From Mesorhizobium sp. SOD10 (GTDB lineage Bacteria > Pseudomonadota > Alphaproteobacteria > Rhizobiales > Rhizobiaceae): a DNA stretch of 64,000 nucleotides. The position numbers were made by a program, and so were the translations under genes. Location of the stretch: contig CCNA01000034.1 in assembly GCA_000824805.1 (NCBI GenBank), positions 806,001 to 870,000 on the forward strand, in the 5' to 3' direction. How positions within the stretch are numbered: position 1 is the first letter of the stretch; every line of letters begins with the position of its first letter. Shown here piece by piece: positions 11,815 to 20,979 of the stretch. The notes under the pieces are model-generated. The model was given only the letters and a program-made list of their open reading frames with translations. It ran no database searches and was not told the origin of the DNA.

Positions 11815-13365
11815 TCAGCCCTTGCCGACCGGCAGCGCGACGAAGCGGTTGCTATCGTCGCGGGTGATCTGCATCAGCACCGCCTTGCGGCCGGCCTTGG
11901 CGGCATCGGTCATCGCCTTGGAGACGTCGTCGGTTGTGTTCACCTCGTTCGAATTGATCGAGGTGATGACGTCGCCGGGCTGGATGCCGCGGTCGGCCGC
12001 GTCGCTGTCGGGATCGACGTCGGTGACCACGAGGCCCTTGCCGTTTTCGGCCTTGGTGACAGTCAGGCCGAGATCGGCAAGCGTGTCGGGCTTGGCTGCG
12101 GGCGCCGACTGCTTGCTGTTGTCGTCGTTCGAGGCCTGCTTGTCGCTCGCGGGCAGCGTACCGAGATCGACCTTGACCGTCTCGTCCTTGCCGTTGCGCC
12201 AGACCGTGACGTCGACCGATTTGCCCGGCGCGAACGCACCGATCATGCGGGCGAGCTCCTTCGGCGAGGCGACATCCTTGCCGTCGACCTGGGTGATGAC
12301 GTCACCGGCGACAATGCCTGCCTTCTTGCCCGGCCCGCCATCCTGGGCGCTCGACACCAGCGCGCCCTTGTCGGACTTCAGGCCGAGCGACTCGGCGATG
12401 TCCTTGGTGACCGGCTGGATCTCGACGCCGAGCCAGCCGCGCTGGACCGAGCCGTTCTTCATCAGGTCCTCGACGACCTGCTTGGCCGTCGAGGCCGGGA
12501 TGTCGAAGGCGATGCCGACGCTGCCGCCCGACGGCGAGAAGATGGCGGTGTTGATGCCGATCACCTGGCCGTTGAGGTTGAAGGTCGGACCGCCCGAATT
12601 GCCGCGGTTGACCGAAGCGTCGATCTGAATGAAGTCGTCATAGGGACCGGCGCCGATGTCACGGCCGCGGGCCGAGACGATGCCTGCGGTGACGGTGCCG
12701 CCAAGGCCGAAGGGATTGCCGACGGCAACCACCCAGTCGCCGATGCGGACCTTGGAATCGTCGGCGAAGTCGACATAGGTGAACTTGTTGCCGCCGCCGT
12801 CAACCTTCAGCACGGCAAGATCGGTGCGCGGATCCGTGCCGATCAGCTTGGCGTCGAGTTCCTTGCCGTCATTGGTGACGACACTGAAGTCCGAGCCTTC
12901 CGAAACAACATGGTTGTTGGTGACGAGATAGCCATCCTCGGAGATGAAGAAGCCCGACCCTTGAGCGATCGGACGCGGCTCGCCATTGCCGTGGTTGCGG
13001 TGGTTGAAGCGGCGCATGCCGAACTGGCCGCCTTGGTCACCGAAGCCGCGGAATTCCTTGAAGAAGCGGCGCAGCTGGGGATTGTCGGGCAGATTGTCGA
13101 AGCCATTCTGATCGTCGGAGCCGTCATCGGCCGTCGGCTGGATCTTGGCTTTGACCTTGACGCTGACGACCGCCGGCGAGACGTGCTCGACGACATCGGC
13201 GAAACTCGGCATCTGCGGGGCTTCGACGCGCACGGCATCGGCCAGCACGGGGGCGGTGCCGGTTGCAAGCATGCCCGCGCCGACCGTACCGACGACGGCC
13301 AGGGAAGCGACGGCGGCCATCAGGCGCTTTCGGGTGCGGGAATATGAATTGGGGGCAATATTCAT
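11815..13365 (-). CDS. degP: DegP/HtrA-family periplasmic serine protease with two PDZ domains
   Basis: This 516-aa protein has an N-terminal signal segment after a basic start (MNIAPNSYSRTRKR), then a trypsin-like domain with the complete triad His152 (VTNNHVVSEG), Asp182 (TDLAVLKV) and Ser257 (NRGNSGGP), followed by two PDZ domains (near residues 300-390 and 430-510). It degrades or refolds misfolded envelope proteins. ATG 13365 is chosen over the TTG-type extension to 13410, with AGGAAACGAG upstream. It lies 224 bases after ccmH on the same strand and likely has its own promoter. Ser/Gly-rich linkers between domains are normal for the family. Confidence 0.95.
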   Translation of the reverse strand: MNIAPNSYSRTRKRLMAAVASLAVVGTVGAGMLATGTAPVLADAVRVEAPQMPSFADVVEHVSPAVVSVKVKAKIQPTADDGSDDQNGFDNLPDNPQLRRFFKEFRGFGDQGGQFGMRRFNHRNHGNGEPRPIAQGSGFFISEDGYLVTNNHVVSEGSDFSVVTNDGKELDAKLIGTDPRTDLAVLKVDGGGNKFTYVDFADDSKVRIGDWVVAVGNPFGLGGTVTAGIVSARGRDIGAGPYDDFIQIDASVNRGNSGGPTFNLNGQVIGINTAIFSPSGGSVGIAFDIPASTAKQVVEDLMKNGSVQRGWLGVEIQPVTKDIAESLGLKSDKGALVSSAQDGGPGKKAGIVAGDVITQVDGKDVASPKELARMIGAFAPGKSVDVTVWRNGKDETVKVDLGTLPASDKQASNDDNSKQSAPAAKPDTLADLGLTVTKAENGKGLVVTDVDPDSDAADRGIQPGDVITSINSNEVNTTDDVSKAMTDAAKAGRKAVLMQITRDDSNRFVALPVGKG

Positions 13366-13589
13366 GGGGTCTCGTTTCCTCTTTCGAAGGGATGCGCTCA
13401 GGCGAAGCATCCTCGGGCAAGAGGATTAGAGAGCCGCACATTACGGCGCCATTTCCGGTACATGAAAGTTTTGTAATGTTGGCCGAGTTCGCCCTTCCGG
13501 GGCCAAGCAGGAGCGAAGCGACATGCGCAGTCCATAGGATGACGACCACGGAAGCGGTCGAAGCCATTCACCACGGTCCGCGATGGCGT

Positions 13590-14051
13590 TCAGTCGCGCA
13601 GCATCTTGTCCAGTGCCGCCTGCTCGTCGGCCGAAAGCGTGGTCGATGCCGGGCGGCGCGAGCGGGCGCTGAGCACGATGAAGAGGCCGCCGGCCAGAAG
13701 CAGAAGCACAGGCGTGCCCCACAAAAGCGCGTTGCGCAGGCTGAAGCGCGGCTTGAGCAGGACGAACTCGCCATAGCGCGAGACGATATAGTCCATCACC
13801 TGCTGGTCGGTGTCGCCGGCCACCAGCCGCTGGCGCACGAGGATGCGCAGGTCGCGGGCGAGATCGGCGTCGGATTCGTCGATCGACTGGTTCTGGCAGA
13901 CCATGCAGCGCAGGCCTTCCGAAAGCGTGCGCGCCCTCGCCTCCAACGCGGGGTCCTGCAGCACTTCATCGGGCTTCACCGCCTGTGCCGTGCCGGCGAA
14001 GAACAGCGCCAGCAGCAGGACCAGCGAGGCGAGTGAAAATCTCGACCTCAT
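13590..14051 (-). CDS. ccmH: Cytochrome c maturation protein CcmH (CycL)
   Basis: This 153-aa protein has a cleavable or anchored N-terminal hydrophobic segment (ASLVLLLALFFAGTAQA), the redox motif LRCMVCQNQS near residue 48 that reduces apocytochrome heme-binding cysteines, and a C-terminal membrane helix. Its ATG overlaps the ccmF stop by 4 bases (ATGA), indicating translational coupling. It is the last gene of the four-gene cycHJKL-type set needed to ligate heme to periplasmic c-type cytochromes, including terminal oxidases used in symbiosis. Confidence 0.95.
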   Translation of the reverse strand: MRSRFSLASLVLLLALFFAGTAQAVKPDEVLQDPALEARARTLSEGLRCMVCQNQSIDESDADLARDLRILVRQRLVAGDTDQQVMDYIVSRYGEFVLLKPRFSLRNALLWGTPVLLLLAGGLFIVLSARSRRPASTTLSADEQAALDKMLRD

Positions 14052-16033
14052 GTCGGGTTCGCCAAGGCCGCCGCCGGCTTGCGCCGCTTTGCCGGCGCGC
14101 CGACGCGCAGGCGGCGATCGAGCAGCGACATGGCTGCGCCCGCCATCATCACCAGACCGCCGCCCCAAATCAGCGTCACCAGCGGCTTCCACCAGAGCCG
14201 CACGACGACGGAGCCGTCCTTGTTCTCGTCACCGAGCGACAGATAGAGCTGGCTCAAGCCAAGCGTCCTGATGCCGGACTCCGTCGTCACCGTCTGGCGC
14301 ACCGGATAGAAACGTTTGGCCGAGGTAATCTCGCCATCGGGATTACCGCCGGCGCCCATCAGCAGGAAGCGGCCGCGATCCTCGGTGAAGTTCGGCCCCT
14401 TCTGTGGGGTGAGTCCCTCGAAGCGAAGCGTGTGGCCGGAGAGCTCCACGGTTTCGCCGGGACGCAGGGTGAGGATTTTCTCGGTGCCGAAGCAGAGCGT
14501 GCCGACGATGCCGAGCAAGGTCAGGCCGAGGCCGAGATGCGCAAGCGCCGTGCCGAAGACCGAGCGCGGCAGCCCGGCTAAGCGGCGAAGCATGACGGCC
14601 GGCGTCACGGAGCCGGCGCCGGATTTGACGGCAAGGTCGGTCAGCGCGCCGGCGACCAGCCAGACGGCAAGGCCGACGCCAAGGGCGGCGAACACCGAGG
14701 CACCGTTGATGAACAGGCCGGTGACCAGCATCGCGGCGATCGCCAGGGCGAAAGCCGCCATCAGCCGCTGCGAGGCGGCAACGACGTCGCCGCGCTTCCA
14801 GGCGAGCAGCGGGCCGAACGGCACGATGGCAAGCAGCGGCAGCATCAGCGGACCGAAGGTCAGGTCGAAGAAGGGCGCGCCGACCGAGATCTTGCCGCCC
14901 GTCAGCGCTTCGAGCGCCAGCGGATAGAGCGTGCCGACAAGCACCGTTGCCGTGGCGGTGGTGAGGAACAGGTTGTTCAGCACCAGCGCGCCCTCGCGCG
15001 AGATCGGATGGAACAGGCCGCCCGCCGTCAACTGTGAGGCACGTAGCGCAAACAACGTCAGCGAGCCGCCGATGAACAAAGTCAGGATGCACAGGATGAA
15101 GACGCCGCGCGCCGGATCGGTGGCGAAGGCGTGCACCGAGGTTAGCACCCCGGAACGCACCAGGAAGGTGCCGAGCAGCGACAGCGAGAATGTGAGGATA
15201 GCCAGGAGTAGCGTCCAGATCTTCAGCGCCGAGCGCTTCTCCATAACGATGGCCGAATGAAGCAGCGCGGTGCCGGCAAGCCACGGCATGAAGGAGGCGT
15301 TCTCGACCGGATCCCAGAACCAGAAGCCGCCCCAGCCGAGCTCGTAATAGGCCCAGTAGGAACCCATGGCGATGCCGCCGGTCAAAAACATCCAGGCGAC
15401 CAGCGTCCAGGGTCGCACCCAGCGCGCCCAGGAGGCGTCGATGCGACCCTCGATCAGCGCCGCGACCGAAAAGGAGAAGCAGATCGAGAAGCCGACATAG
15501 CCGAGATAAAGCATCGGCGGGTGGATCGCGAGGCCGAGATCCTGCAGGATCGGGTTGAGGTCGCGGCCCTCGATCGGCGCCGGATTGAGGCGGATGAACG
15601 GATTGGATGTCGCCAGGATGAACAGGAAGAAGGCGGCGCCGATCATGCCCTGCACGGCCAGCACATTGGCCTTGAGCGTCGCCGGCAAATTGTTGCCGAA
15701 GACCGCGACCAGCGCGCCGAAGAAGGTCAGGATCAGCACCCAGAGCAGCATCGAGCCTTCATGGTTTCCCCAGGTGCCGGTGATCTTGTAGATCATCGGC
15801 TGCAGCGAGTGGGAGTTCTCCCACACGCTCGCCACCGAGAAGTCCGAGCCGGCATAGGCGCTTGCGAGGGCCGCGAAGGAGAGCGCGGTCAAGGCGAAGC
15901 CGGTAACCGTGACCGGACCGCCGACCGCCATCAGCCGCTGGTTGCCGGTGCGGGCGCCGACCAGCGGCACCAGCATCTGCACCAGCGAGAGCGCGAAGGC
16001 CAGGACGAGCGCGAAATGTCCGGTCTCTACCAT
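14048..16033 (-). CDS. ccmF: Heme lyase CcmF (CycK)
   Basis: This 661-aa polytopic membrane protein has the heme-handling tryptophan-rich motif WGGFWFWDPVENASFMPWL and the GTWGNHEGSMLLWVLI and HPPMLYLGYVG segments typical of CcmF. It transfers heme from CcmE to apocytochrome c together with CcmH and CcmI. ATG 16033 overlaps the ccmE stop by one base (TAATG); the longer frame to 16057 needs TTG and overlaps ccmE further. Length is normal for the family. Confidence 0.97.
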   Translation of the reverse strand: MVETGHFALVLAFALSLVQMLVPLVGARTGNQRLMAVGGPVTVTGFALTALSFAALASAYAGSDFSVASVWENSHSLQPMIYKITGTWGNHEGSMLLWVLILTFFGALVAVFGNNLPATLKANVLAVQGMIGAAFFLFILATSNPFIRLNPAPIEGRDLNPILQDLGLAIHPPMLYLGYVGFSICFSFSVAALIEGRIDASWARWVRPWTLVAWMFLTGGIAMGSYWAYYELGWGGFWFWDPVENASFMPWLAGTALLHSAIVMEKRSALKIWTLLLAILTFSLSLLGTFLVRSGVLTSVHAFATDPARGVFILCILTLFIGGSLTLFALRASQLTAGGLFHPISREGALVLNNLFLTTATATVLVGTLYPLALEALTGGKISVGAPFFDLTFGPLMLPLLAIVPFGPLLAWKRGDVVAASQRLMAAFALAIAAMLVTGLFINGASVFAALGVGLAVWLVAGALTDLAVKSGAGSVTPAVMLRRLAGLPRSVFGTALAHLGLGLTLLGIVGTLCFGTEKILTLRPGETVELSGHTLRFEGLTPQKGPNFTEDRGRFLLMGAGGNPDGEITSAKRFYPVRQTVTTESGIRTLGLSQLYLSLGDENKDGSVVVRLWWKPLVTLIWGGGLVMMAGAAMSLLDRRLRVGAPAKRRKPAAALANPT

Positions 16034-16476
16034 TATTGACTCTTGCTTTCCTGCCAAACGCCTTTGGCCTTCAGGCCGTCGGCGACTTCCTTGGGCATGT
16101 AACGCTCGTCATGCTTGGCCAAGACGCTGTCGGCGACGAAGACGCCATCCGGGCCGAAAGCGCCCTCGGTGATGACGCCCTGCTCTTCGCGAAAGAGGTC
16201 CGGCAGGATGCCGGTATAGGTGACCTTGACCGATTTCTGCTTGTCGGTGACCGAGAAAGCGACGGTTGCGCCCTGCCCGCGCACGATGGTGCCCTTCTCG
16301 ACGAGGCCGCCGAGCCGGATGCGCTGGCCGGGGGGCACGCTCGCCGTGGCGAGATCGGCGGGCATGTAGAAATAGGAGGCCTTCTGTCCCAGCGCATAAA
16401 AGGTGAGCCCCGCAGCGGCACCGAGGAAAGCCAGCCCCGCCAGGATCACCGACATACGCTTCTGCTTGCGCGTCAT
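16033..16476 (-). CDS. ccmE: Heme chaperone CcmE (CycJ)
   Basis: This 147-aa protein has a single N-terminal membrane anchor (VILAGLAFLGAAAGLTFYAL) and a periplasmic beta-barrel. His122 in VLAKHDERYMP is the residue that binds heme covalently in CcmE, followed by the conserved Tyr. It carries heme from CcmC to CcmF. The start lies 4 bases after the ccmI stop, and the gene is fused by overlap to ccmF. Confidence 0.97.
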   Translation of the reverse strand: MTRKQKRMSVILAGLAFLGAAAGLTFYALGQKASYFYMPADLATASVPPGQRIRLGGLVEKGTIVRGQGATVAFSVTDKQKSVKVTYTGILPDLFREEQGVITEGAFGPDGVFVADSVLAKHDERYMPKEVADGLKAKGVWQESKSQ

Positions 16477-16480
16477 TGCC

Positions 16481-17617
16481 TTACTCCGTCGCCGTCACGC
16501 CGAGCGAGGCGGCGAAGGCGGTGAATTTCTTGGCCTGTTCACTGTCGGCGCCAAAGGCGGCGACAGCGCGGCCGAGCGCATCGCGCGCCTTTTCGGCCTT
16601 GCCAAGCACGACATAGGAACGGATGAGCCGCATCCATCCTTCCTCGTCCCGAGGGTTCTGCTTCAATTTGTCGTCGAGTCCGGCAACCATGGTCTCGATC
16701 ATCGCCTGCCGGTCCTGCGGCGACATCTGTTGCGCGGCTTCCACCTGCTGCGCGTCCGGGCCGGCGGCCGGCGTGGCATCGGCGACGGCGGGGCCGCCCG
16801 CTTCGCCAAGCGCCTGCTGGACGGCGCTGCGCCAGGGCGAATCCGGCGCGAGCTGGCCGAGCATCTTTTGCCAGGCGGCGACAGCCTCGGCCTTCCTGCC
16901 TTCCTGTGCCAGGCCGACCGCCAGGTAGAAATTCGCCTTGGCGTTGGCCGGGTCGAGCTTCAGGGCCGCTTCGAAGGCATTTTGGGCGTCCGCCGAAACG
17001 ATGCCGCCGGCAGCACTGGCGATCGCCTCGCCAAGGCCCGACTGGCGCACGGCGCTGTCGCCGTCGAGGCGGATGGCGTTGCGGTAGGCGGTCACGGCGT
17101 CGGGAAAGCGCTGCAGCCGAAGATAGATCGGCGCCAGCACGTCCCAACCCTTGCCGTCGGACGGATTGGCGGCGAGATGAGCTTCGGCGCGGGCGACCAG
17201 TTCGTCGACCGAGGAGTCGGCCGGGTTCTTGGCCAGACGTTCGGCCAGTGGCTGCGAAGGCAGATCGGGAGAGCCGAGCATGCCGTAAAGCCCCCAGCTC
17301 AGCAGCGGAACCGCAAGCACGGCCATGCTGGCGACCCATCTAGCGCTGCGCGCAGACTTGGGCGCTGCGGAGCCCGGCTGCATAGCCGCGCCCAGACGCA
17401 GGATGCGCCGGCCGATCTCGGCACGCGCCTCCTCGGCCTCCCCCGGCTGGATCAGGCCGCGCGCCATGTCGCGGTCGAGCTCGGAAAGCTGGTCGCGATA
17501 GACTTCGAGATCGTGATCGCCGGCCGGCGACGGGCCCTTCATGCCGCCGGTAAGCGGCAACAGCACCGCCAGGCTGGCACCCAGCGTGAGGATTGCGGCT
17601 ATGACCCAGAACAGCAT
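16481..17617 (-). CDS. ccmI: Cytochrome c biogenesis protein CcmI (CycH)
   Basis: This 378-aa protein has an N-terminal membrane segment (MLFWVIAAILTLGASLAVLL), a short cytoplasmic loop with the D-L-E-V-Y-R-D-Q-L motif of CcmI, a second membrane segment near residues 95-115, and a periplasmic TPR region that holds apocytochrome tails. ATG 17617 is supported by GGAATA upstream and by the usual family start; the frame continues to 17662 without a plausible start. It is the first gene of the ccm operon. Confidence 0.95.
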   Translation of the reverse strand: MLFWVIAAILTLGASLAVLLPLTGGMKGPSPAGDHDLEVYRDQLSELDRDMARGLIQPGEAEEARAEIGRRILRLGAAMQPGSAAPKSARSARWVASMAVLAVPLLSWGLYGMLGSPDLPSQPLAERLAKNPADSSVDELVARAEAHLAANPSDGKGWDVLAPIYLRLQRFPDAVTAYRNAIRLDGDSAVRQSGLGEAIASAAGGIVSADAQNAFEAALKLDPANAKANFYLAVGLAQEGRKAEAVAAWQKMLGQLAPDSPWRSAVQQALGEAGGPAVADATPAAGPDAQQVEAAQQMSPQDRQAMIETMVAGLDDKLKQNPRDEEGWMRLIRSYVVLGKAEKARDALGRAVAAFGADSEQAKKFTAFAASLGVTATE

Positions 17618-17747
17618 GCCTATTCCAATAACGGCAGAGCCCTGCCCTGCCAACTCGACCATCGTGCGACGCTTTGACGGCGGGCGCGCCGCTCGGCCTT
17701 GATCGAGGTCACCCTGAGCGAATAATTAGGCGCGCCCGACTTGTCTT

Positions 17748-18185
17748 CTAGGTCAGCGGCGTCCAGCTGCCGTCGGCGTTGCGGCAGGCAGTGCCGCGCG
17801 CAGTGACGCCCGCGCCGCCGGTATAGACGGTGTGGGTGTACTGGCGGCAATCCTGCGAGCCGACCCGGTAAGGCTGGGCGGCGACGACCTCGCCATAATG
17901 CGAGGAGTTGTCGCTCTTCCACGTCACCTTCTGGCCGCTGGTGTTGTATTCCAGCGCCTTGTACTCTGCTTCCAGGCCCTTGCGCTTTTCGGCATCGCTG
18001 AGGCCCGAACCGATCGATCCGCCGATAAGCCCGCCATTCATGGCCGAAACGATGCCGGTCGAGACCTTGCCGCCGGTCGGCGGCGTGGAAACAGGCGTAA
18101 CAGGAGAGGTCGGACCACCCCTTCCCAACGTCGTGCAGCCGGAAATGGCGAGCAGGGCGGAAACGAGCGCGACGCGAATCTTCAT
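17748..18185 (-). CDS. Surface-antigen-like lipoprotein
   Basis: This 145-aa protein has a lipoprotein signal (LLAISGC, lipidated Cys17), a Pro/Thr-rich linker, a glycine-zipper segment (NGGLIGGSIGSGLSD) and a C-terminal Cys-containing domain with GSQDCRQYTHTVY. This architecture matches 17-kDa surface antigen / RT0821-type outer membrane lipoproteins, which are often linked to envelope integrity. It lies between feuQ and ccmI on the same strand with about 130-base gaps on each side, so it is probably a separate unit. Confidence 0.8.
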   Translation of the reverse strand: MKIRVALVSALLAISGCTTLGRGGPTSPVTPVSTPPTGGKVSTGIVSAMNGGLIGGSIGSGLSDAEKRKGLEAEYKALEYNTSGQKVTWKSDNSSHYGEVVAAQPYRVGSQDCRQYTHTVYTGGAGVTARGTACRNADGSWTPLT

Positions 18186-18321
18186 GCCGGCAACCGGTTC
18201 TCTTCAGCGGGATGGAACTGGATGGACTGGGGGCGCGCCATCAGGAGGTTTTCATCGCCATACTGTTGATATTTGTCGGAAATTTGGCCGTTGGCGGCCG
18301 CGCGCAAATCGATAAGGAACA

Positions 18322-19710
18322 TCACTGAAGGCTCCGCAATCTCACCACCACCCGCAAGCCGCCCATGCCGGACCGTTCCAGCGCCAGCGAGCCTCCATAC
18401 TCGTTGACGAGGTCGGCGACAATGGCAAGGCCAAGCCCTGTTCCCGGCTTCGTCTCGTCCAGTCTCTTGCCACGCTTCAATACCTCTCGCGCGCTGTCCT
18501 CGGGAATGCCCGGGCCGTCATCCTCTATAACGATTTCAAACAGGTTGCCGCTTCCCGAGATAGTGGCGACCGTCACGGCGACGGCGGTCTTTGCCCATTT
18601 CATCGCATTGTCGAGCAGATTGCCGAGCAGCTCCTCGAGATCCTCGCGCTCGCCGGCAAAGACGATCTCGTCCAGCGGCAGGGACAACTGCAGCCTCGTT
18701 TGCGGGTTGAGCTTGCGCAGCACGCGCACCATGCGCTCGACCAGCGGCACAACCGGCGTGCGGAAGACGACGCTGTCGCGCTGCGCGGCGACGCGCGCGC
18801 GCTGCAGATAGTGATCGACCTGTTTCTGCATGGAGGCCGCCTGCTCGGCGATCAACTGGCCCTTGGTCCCGCCGAGGGCTCGGCCCTCATTGATCAGCAC
18901 GGCCAAAGGCGTCTTCAGCGAATGGGCAAGGTTGCCGACCTGGGTGCGCGAGCGCTCGACGATACGCCGGTTGTTCTCGATCAGCGCGTTGGTCTCGTTT
19001 GCCAATGGCTCGATCTCGGCCGGGAAGCTGCCATCGAGCTTCTGCGCGGTGCCTTCGCGCACCATGGCCAGCGCGTTGCGGACCCGGCGCAAAGGCTGGA
19101 GACCCAAGAGAATGGCGATGGCGTTGATGGCGATCATGCCGACGCCGAACAGCGACAGATAAGTGAGCAGGCGGCGCTGGAAGCTTGCGATCTCCTGCTC
19201 CAACTCGCTGTGGTTGCCCATGACGCGGAAGCGGGCCGCGCGGTTCTTGGCGTCGAGAACGAACTCGCTCTCGAACACTTCAAGCTGCTCGCCCTTGATG
19301 CCTTCCATCGAGTAGCTGCGCTGGAAATTCGAGTTGAAAGGGACCTCCGCGACGCTCGGCGACAGGAGCGAGGTCGTCATCGAGGAGGAATGGATTTCGC
19401 CATGCACGCCTTCGGAGGCGGGCTCCACCGACCAGTACCAGCCGGAATTCGGCTCGGAAAAGCGCAAGTCGCCGAGGTCGGGCGAGCCGGTCAGCGCGCC
19501 GTTGTCGGAAATGCCGACGGAGCCGATCAGGTTGAACAGATGCGCGGAAAGCAGGCTGTCGAAGCCGCGCTCGCTGGCCTGACGGTAGAGCGTGGTGATG
19601 AGGGTGAAGATGACGACCAGCGTCAGGATCGCCCAGATGGTCGAAAAGGCGATGACGCGAAAGGTCAACGAGCGCGGCCAGAGCCGCAGCCTTGAAAGCC
19701 ACGTTCTCAT
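18322..19710 (-). CDS. feuQ: FeuQ-type sensor histidine kinase
   Basis: This 462-aa protein has membrane segments near residues 18-38 and 170-190 with a periplasmic sensor domain between, an HAMP-like linker, phospho-acceptor His263 in NLAHSLKTPLAVLINEGRAL, and HATPase_c with LLDNAMKWAKTA, DDGPGIP and GTGLGLAIV. The gene order small periplasmic protein - FeuP-like regulator - this kinase matches the rhizobial feuNPQ system, which controls ndvA and cyclic beta-glucan export in Sinorhizobium. ATG 19710 is chosen; the frame continues into feuP. The gap to feuP is 22 bases. Confidence 0.8.
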   Translation of the reverse strand: MRTWLSRLRLWPRSLTFRVIAFSTIWAILTLVVIFTLITTLYRQASERGFDSLLSAHLFNLIGSVGISDNGALTGSPDLGDLRFSEPNSGWYWSVEPASEGVHGEIHSSSMTTSLLSPSVAEVPFNSNFQRSYSMEGIKGEQLEVFESEFVLDAKNRAARFRVMGNHSELEQEIASFQRRLLTYLSLFGVGMIAINAIAILLGLQPLRRVRNALAMVREGTAQKLDGSFPAEIEPLANETNALIENNRRIVERSRTQVGNLAHSLKTPLAVLINEGRALGGTKGQLIAEQAASMQKQVDHYLQRARVAAQRDSVVFRTPVVPLVERMVRVLRKLNPQTRLQLSLPLDEIVFAGEREDLEELLGNLLDNAMKWAKTAVAVTVATISGSGNLFEIVIEDDGPGIPEDSAREVLKRGKRLDETKPGTGLGLAIVADLVNEYGGSLALERSGMGGLRVVVRLRSLQ

Positions 19711-19732
19711 CGTTGGCTTCAGCGGTTCCGCG

Positions 19733-20398
19733 TCACGCCTCCGGCTCACGCATGCGATAGCCCATGCCACGCACGGTTTCGATCATGTCGATGCCCATCT
19801 TCTTGCGAAGCCTGCCGACAAACACCTCGATGGTGTTGGAATCGCGGTCGAAATCCTGGTCGTAGAGATGCTCGACCAGTTCGGTACGCGACACCACCTC
19901 GCCCATATGATGCATTAGATAGGCGAGCAGCCTAAACTCGTGCGAGGTGAGCTTCAGCGGCACGCCATTCACGTCGGCCTTGGAAGCCTTGGTGTCCAGC
20001 CGCAACGGCCCGCAGGTAAGCTCTGACGAGGCATGGCCCGCCGCGCGGCGGATCAGCGCCCGCACCCGGGCCAGCACCTCCTCGATATGGAAAGGCTTTG
20101 TCACATAGTCATCGGCGCCGGCGTCGATGCCGGCCACCTTGTCGCTCCAGCGGTCGCGCGCGGTGAGGATCAGCACCGGCATCTTGCGCCCGCCGCGGCG
20201 CCAGCGCTCGACGACACTGATGCCATCCATCTGCGGCAAGCCGATGTCGAGGACGACGGCATCGTAAGGTTCGGTGTCGCCCAGGAAATGCCCCTCCTCG
20301 CCGTCATAGGCACGGTCGACCACATAGCCGGCATCGACCAGCGCATCGGCCAGTTGCCGGTTGAGATCCTTGTCATCCTCGACGACGAGCACACGCAT
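19733..20398 (-). CDS. feuP: FeuP-type response regulator
   Basis: This 221-aa OmpR-family regulator has an acidic pocket at Glu7/Asp8/Asp9, phospho-acceptor Asp51 (AVVLDIGLPQMDG), the switch Lys in DYVTKPFHIEEVLARVRAL, and a winged-helix domain ending in ETVRGMGYRMREPEA. The IGLPQMDG and PFHIEEVLARVR stretches resemble the FeuP/PhoP subgroup. It lies between the FeuN-like gene (63 bases upstream) and feuQ, so the three probably form one operon. The FeuP name rests on remembered similarity and context. Confidence 0.8.
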   Translation of the reverse strand: MRVLVVEDDKDLNRQLADALVDAGYVVDRAYDGEEGHFLGDTEPYDAVVLDIGLPQMDGISVVERWRRGGRKMPVLILTARDRWSDKVAGIDAGADDYVTKPFHIEEVLARVRALIRRAAGHASSELTCGPLRLDTKASKADVNGVPLKLTSHEFRLLAYLMHHMGEVVSRTELVEHLYDQDFDRDSNTIEVFVGRLRKKMGIDMIETVRGMGYRMREPEA

Positions 20399-20461
20399 GG
20401 GTTGAAGCCTGTTGTTGAATAGACGTATAGGCCGATTCCGCCAGCCAGGGAAACGAGAGGG

Positions 20462-20761
20462 TCAGTCCATCGGGACGACGATTTCCGAGCGGCGCGGACG
20501 CTGTCCATCTTTGCCGGGAACGAGCACCACGATGACGCAAACCTGCTGGCCGCCCCGCGTCGCCTGCGAGGCCTTGGCCAACGTGCCGCCGTTCTGCGCG
20601 GCGACCTGCTGGCCGATGGCGTAGCAGTCGTTGGCTGCAAGCACGACCGGCTGGTCGACCGACGGGTCGATGACCGGCATTGCCGTCGTCTGCGACGCAA
20701 AGAGGCTGGTTGCGGCAAGCGTCAGCACTGCTTTGCGGAGGTGAGAGCCAAGATTTTTCAT
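20462..20761 (-). CDS. Small periplasmic protein, possible FeuN homologue
   Basis: This 99-aa protein has a clear signal peptide (basic MKNLGSHLRK then AVLTLAATSLFASQTTA) and a mature part with two cysteines (NDCYAIG and GQQVCVIVV) and a PepSY-like strand pattern. It is the first gene of the feuP/feuQ unit. In Sinorhizobium meliloti the adjacent small periplasmic protein FeuN restrains FeuQ; position, size and export all fit that role here, but I cannot align the sequences, so the symbol is left empty. Confidence 0.7.
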   Translation of the reverse strand: MKNLGSHLRKAVLTLAATSLFASQTTAMPVIDPSVDQPVVLAANDCYAIGQQVAAQNGGTLAKASQATRGGQQVCVIVVLVPGKDGQRPRRSEIVVPMD

Positions 20762-20786
20762 GATCACGGTTCTAACGCATATGGGC

Positions 20787-20809
20787 TGAACGTGAAATGA
20801 ACGGTGAAC
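20787..20809 (-). promoter_or_regulatory. TGAAC direct repeats upstream of the FeuN-like gene
   Basis: TGAAC occurs at 20787, 20798 and 20805 on the plus strand. The first two (TGAACG each) are 11 bp apart, the spacing used by OmpR/PhoB-type dimers. They lie 26-48 bases upstream of the FeuN-like ATG, a plausible autoregulatory site for the FeuP-type regulator. This is inference from spacing only. Confidence 0.3.
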
Positions 20810-20979
20810 GATCGAATATTCATGCCCGCCACCCCCTGCGCGCGCCGATGCCAAGGCTCCCTCAAGCCGGCTTTGAATTCATAGCCGGAAAAACAGTCGA
20901 TCCGCTACGCTTTTTGGCCCGCCGATTCCGCGCCTTGCGCTAACTGGTGTAGAAACGCCGGACGGCCATGGAGGATGCG

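Noticed and set aside
13438..13479. ACATTAC / GTAATGT inverted pair upstream of degP
   Set aside because: Seven-base arms 28 bases apart give little support for an operator; noted only as a possible regulator site.
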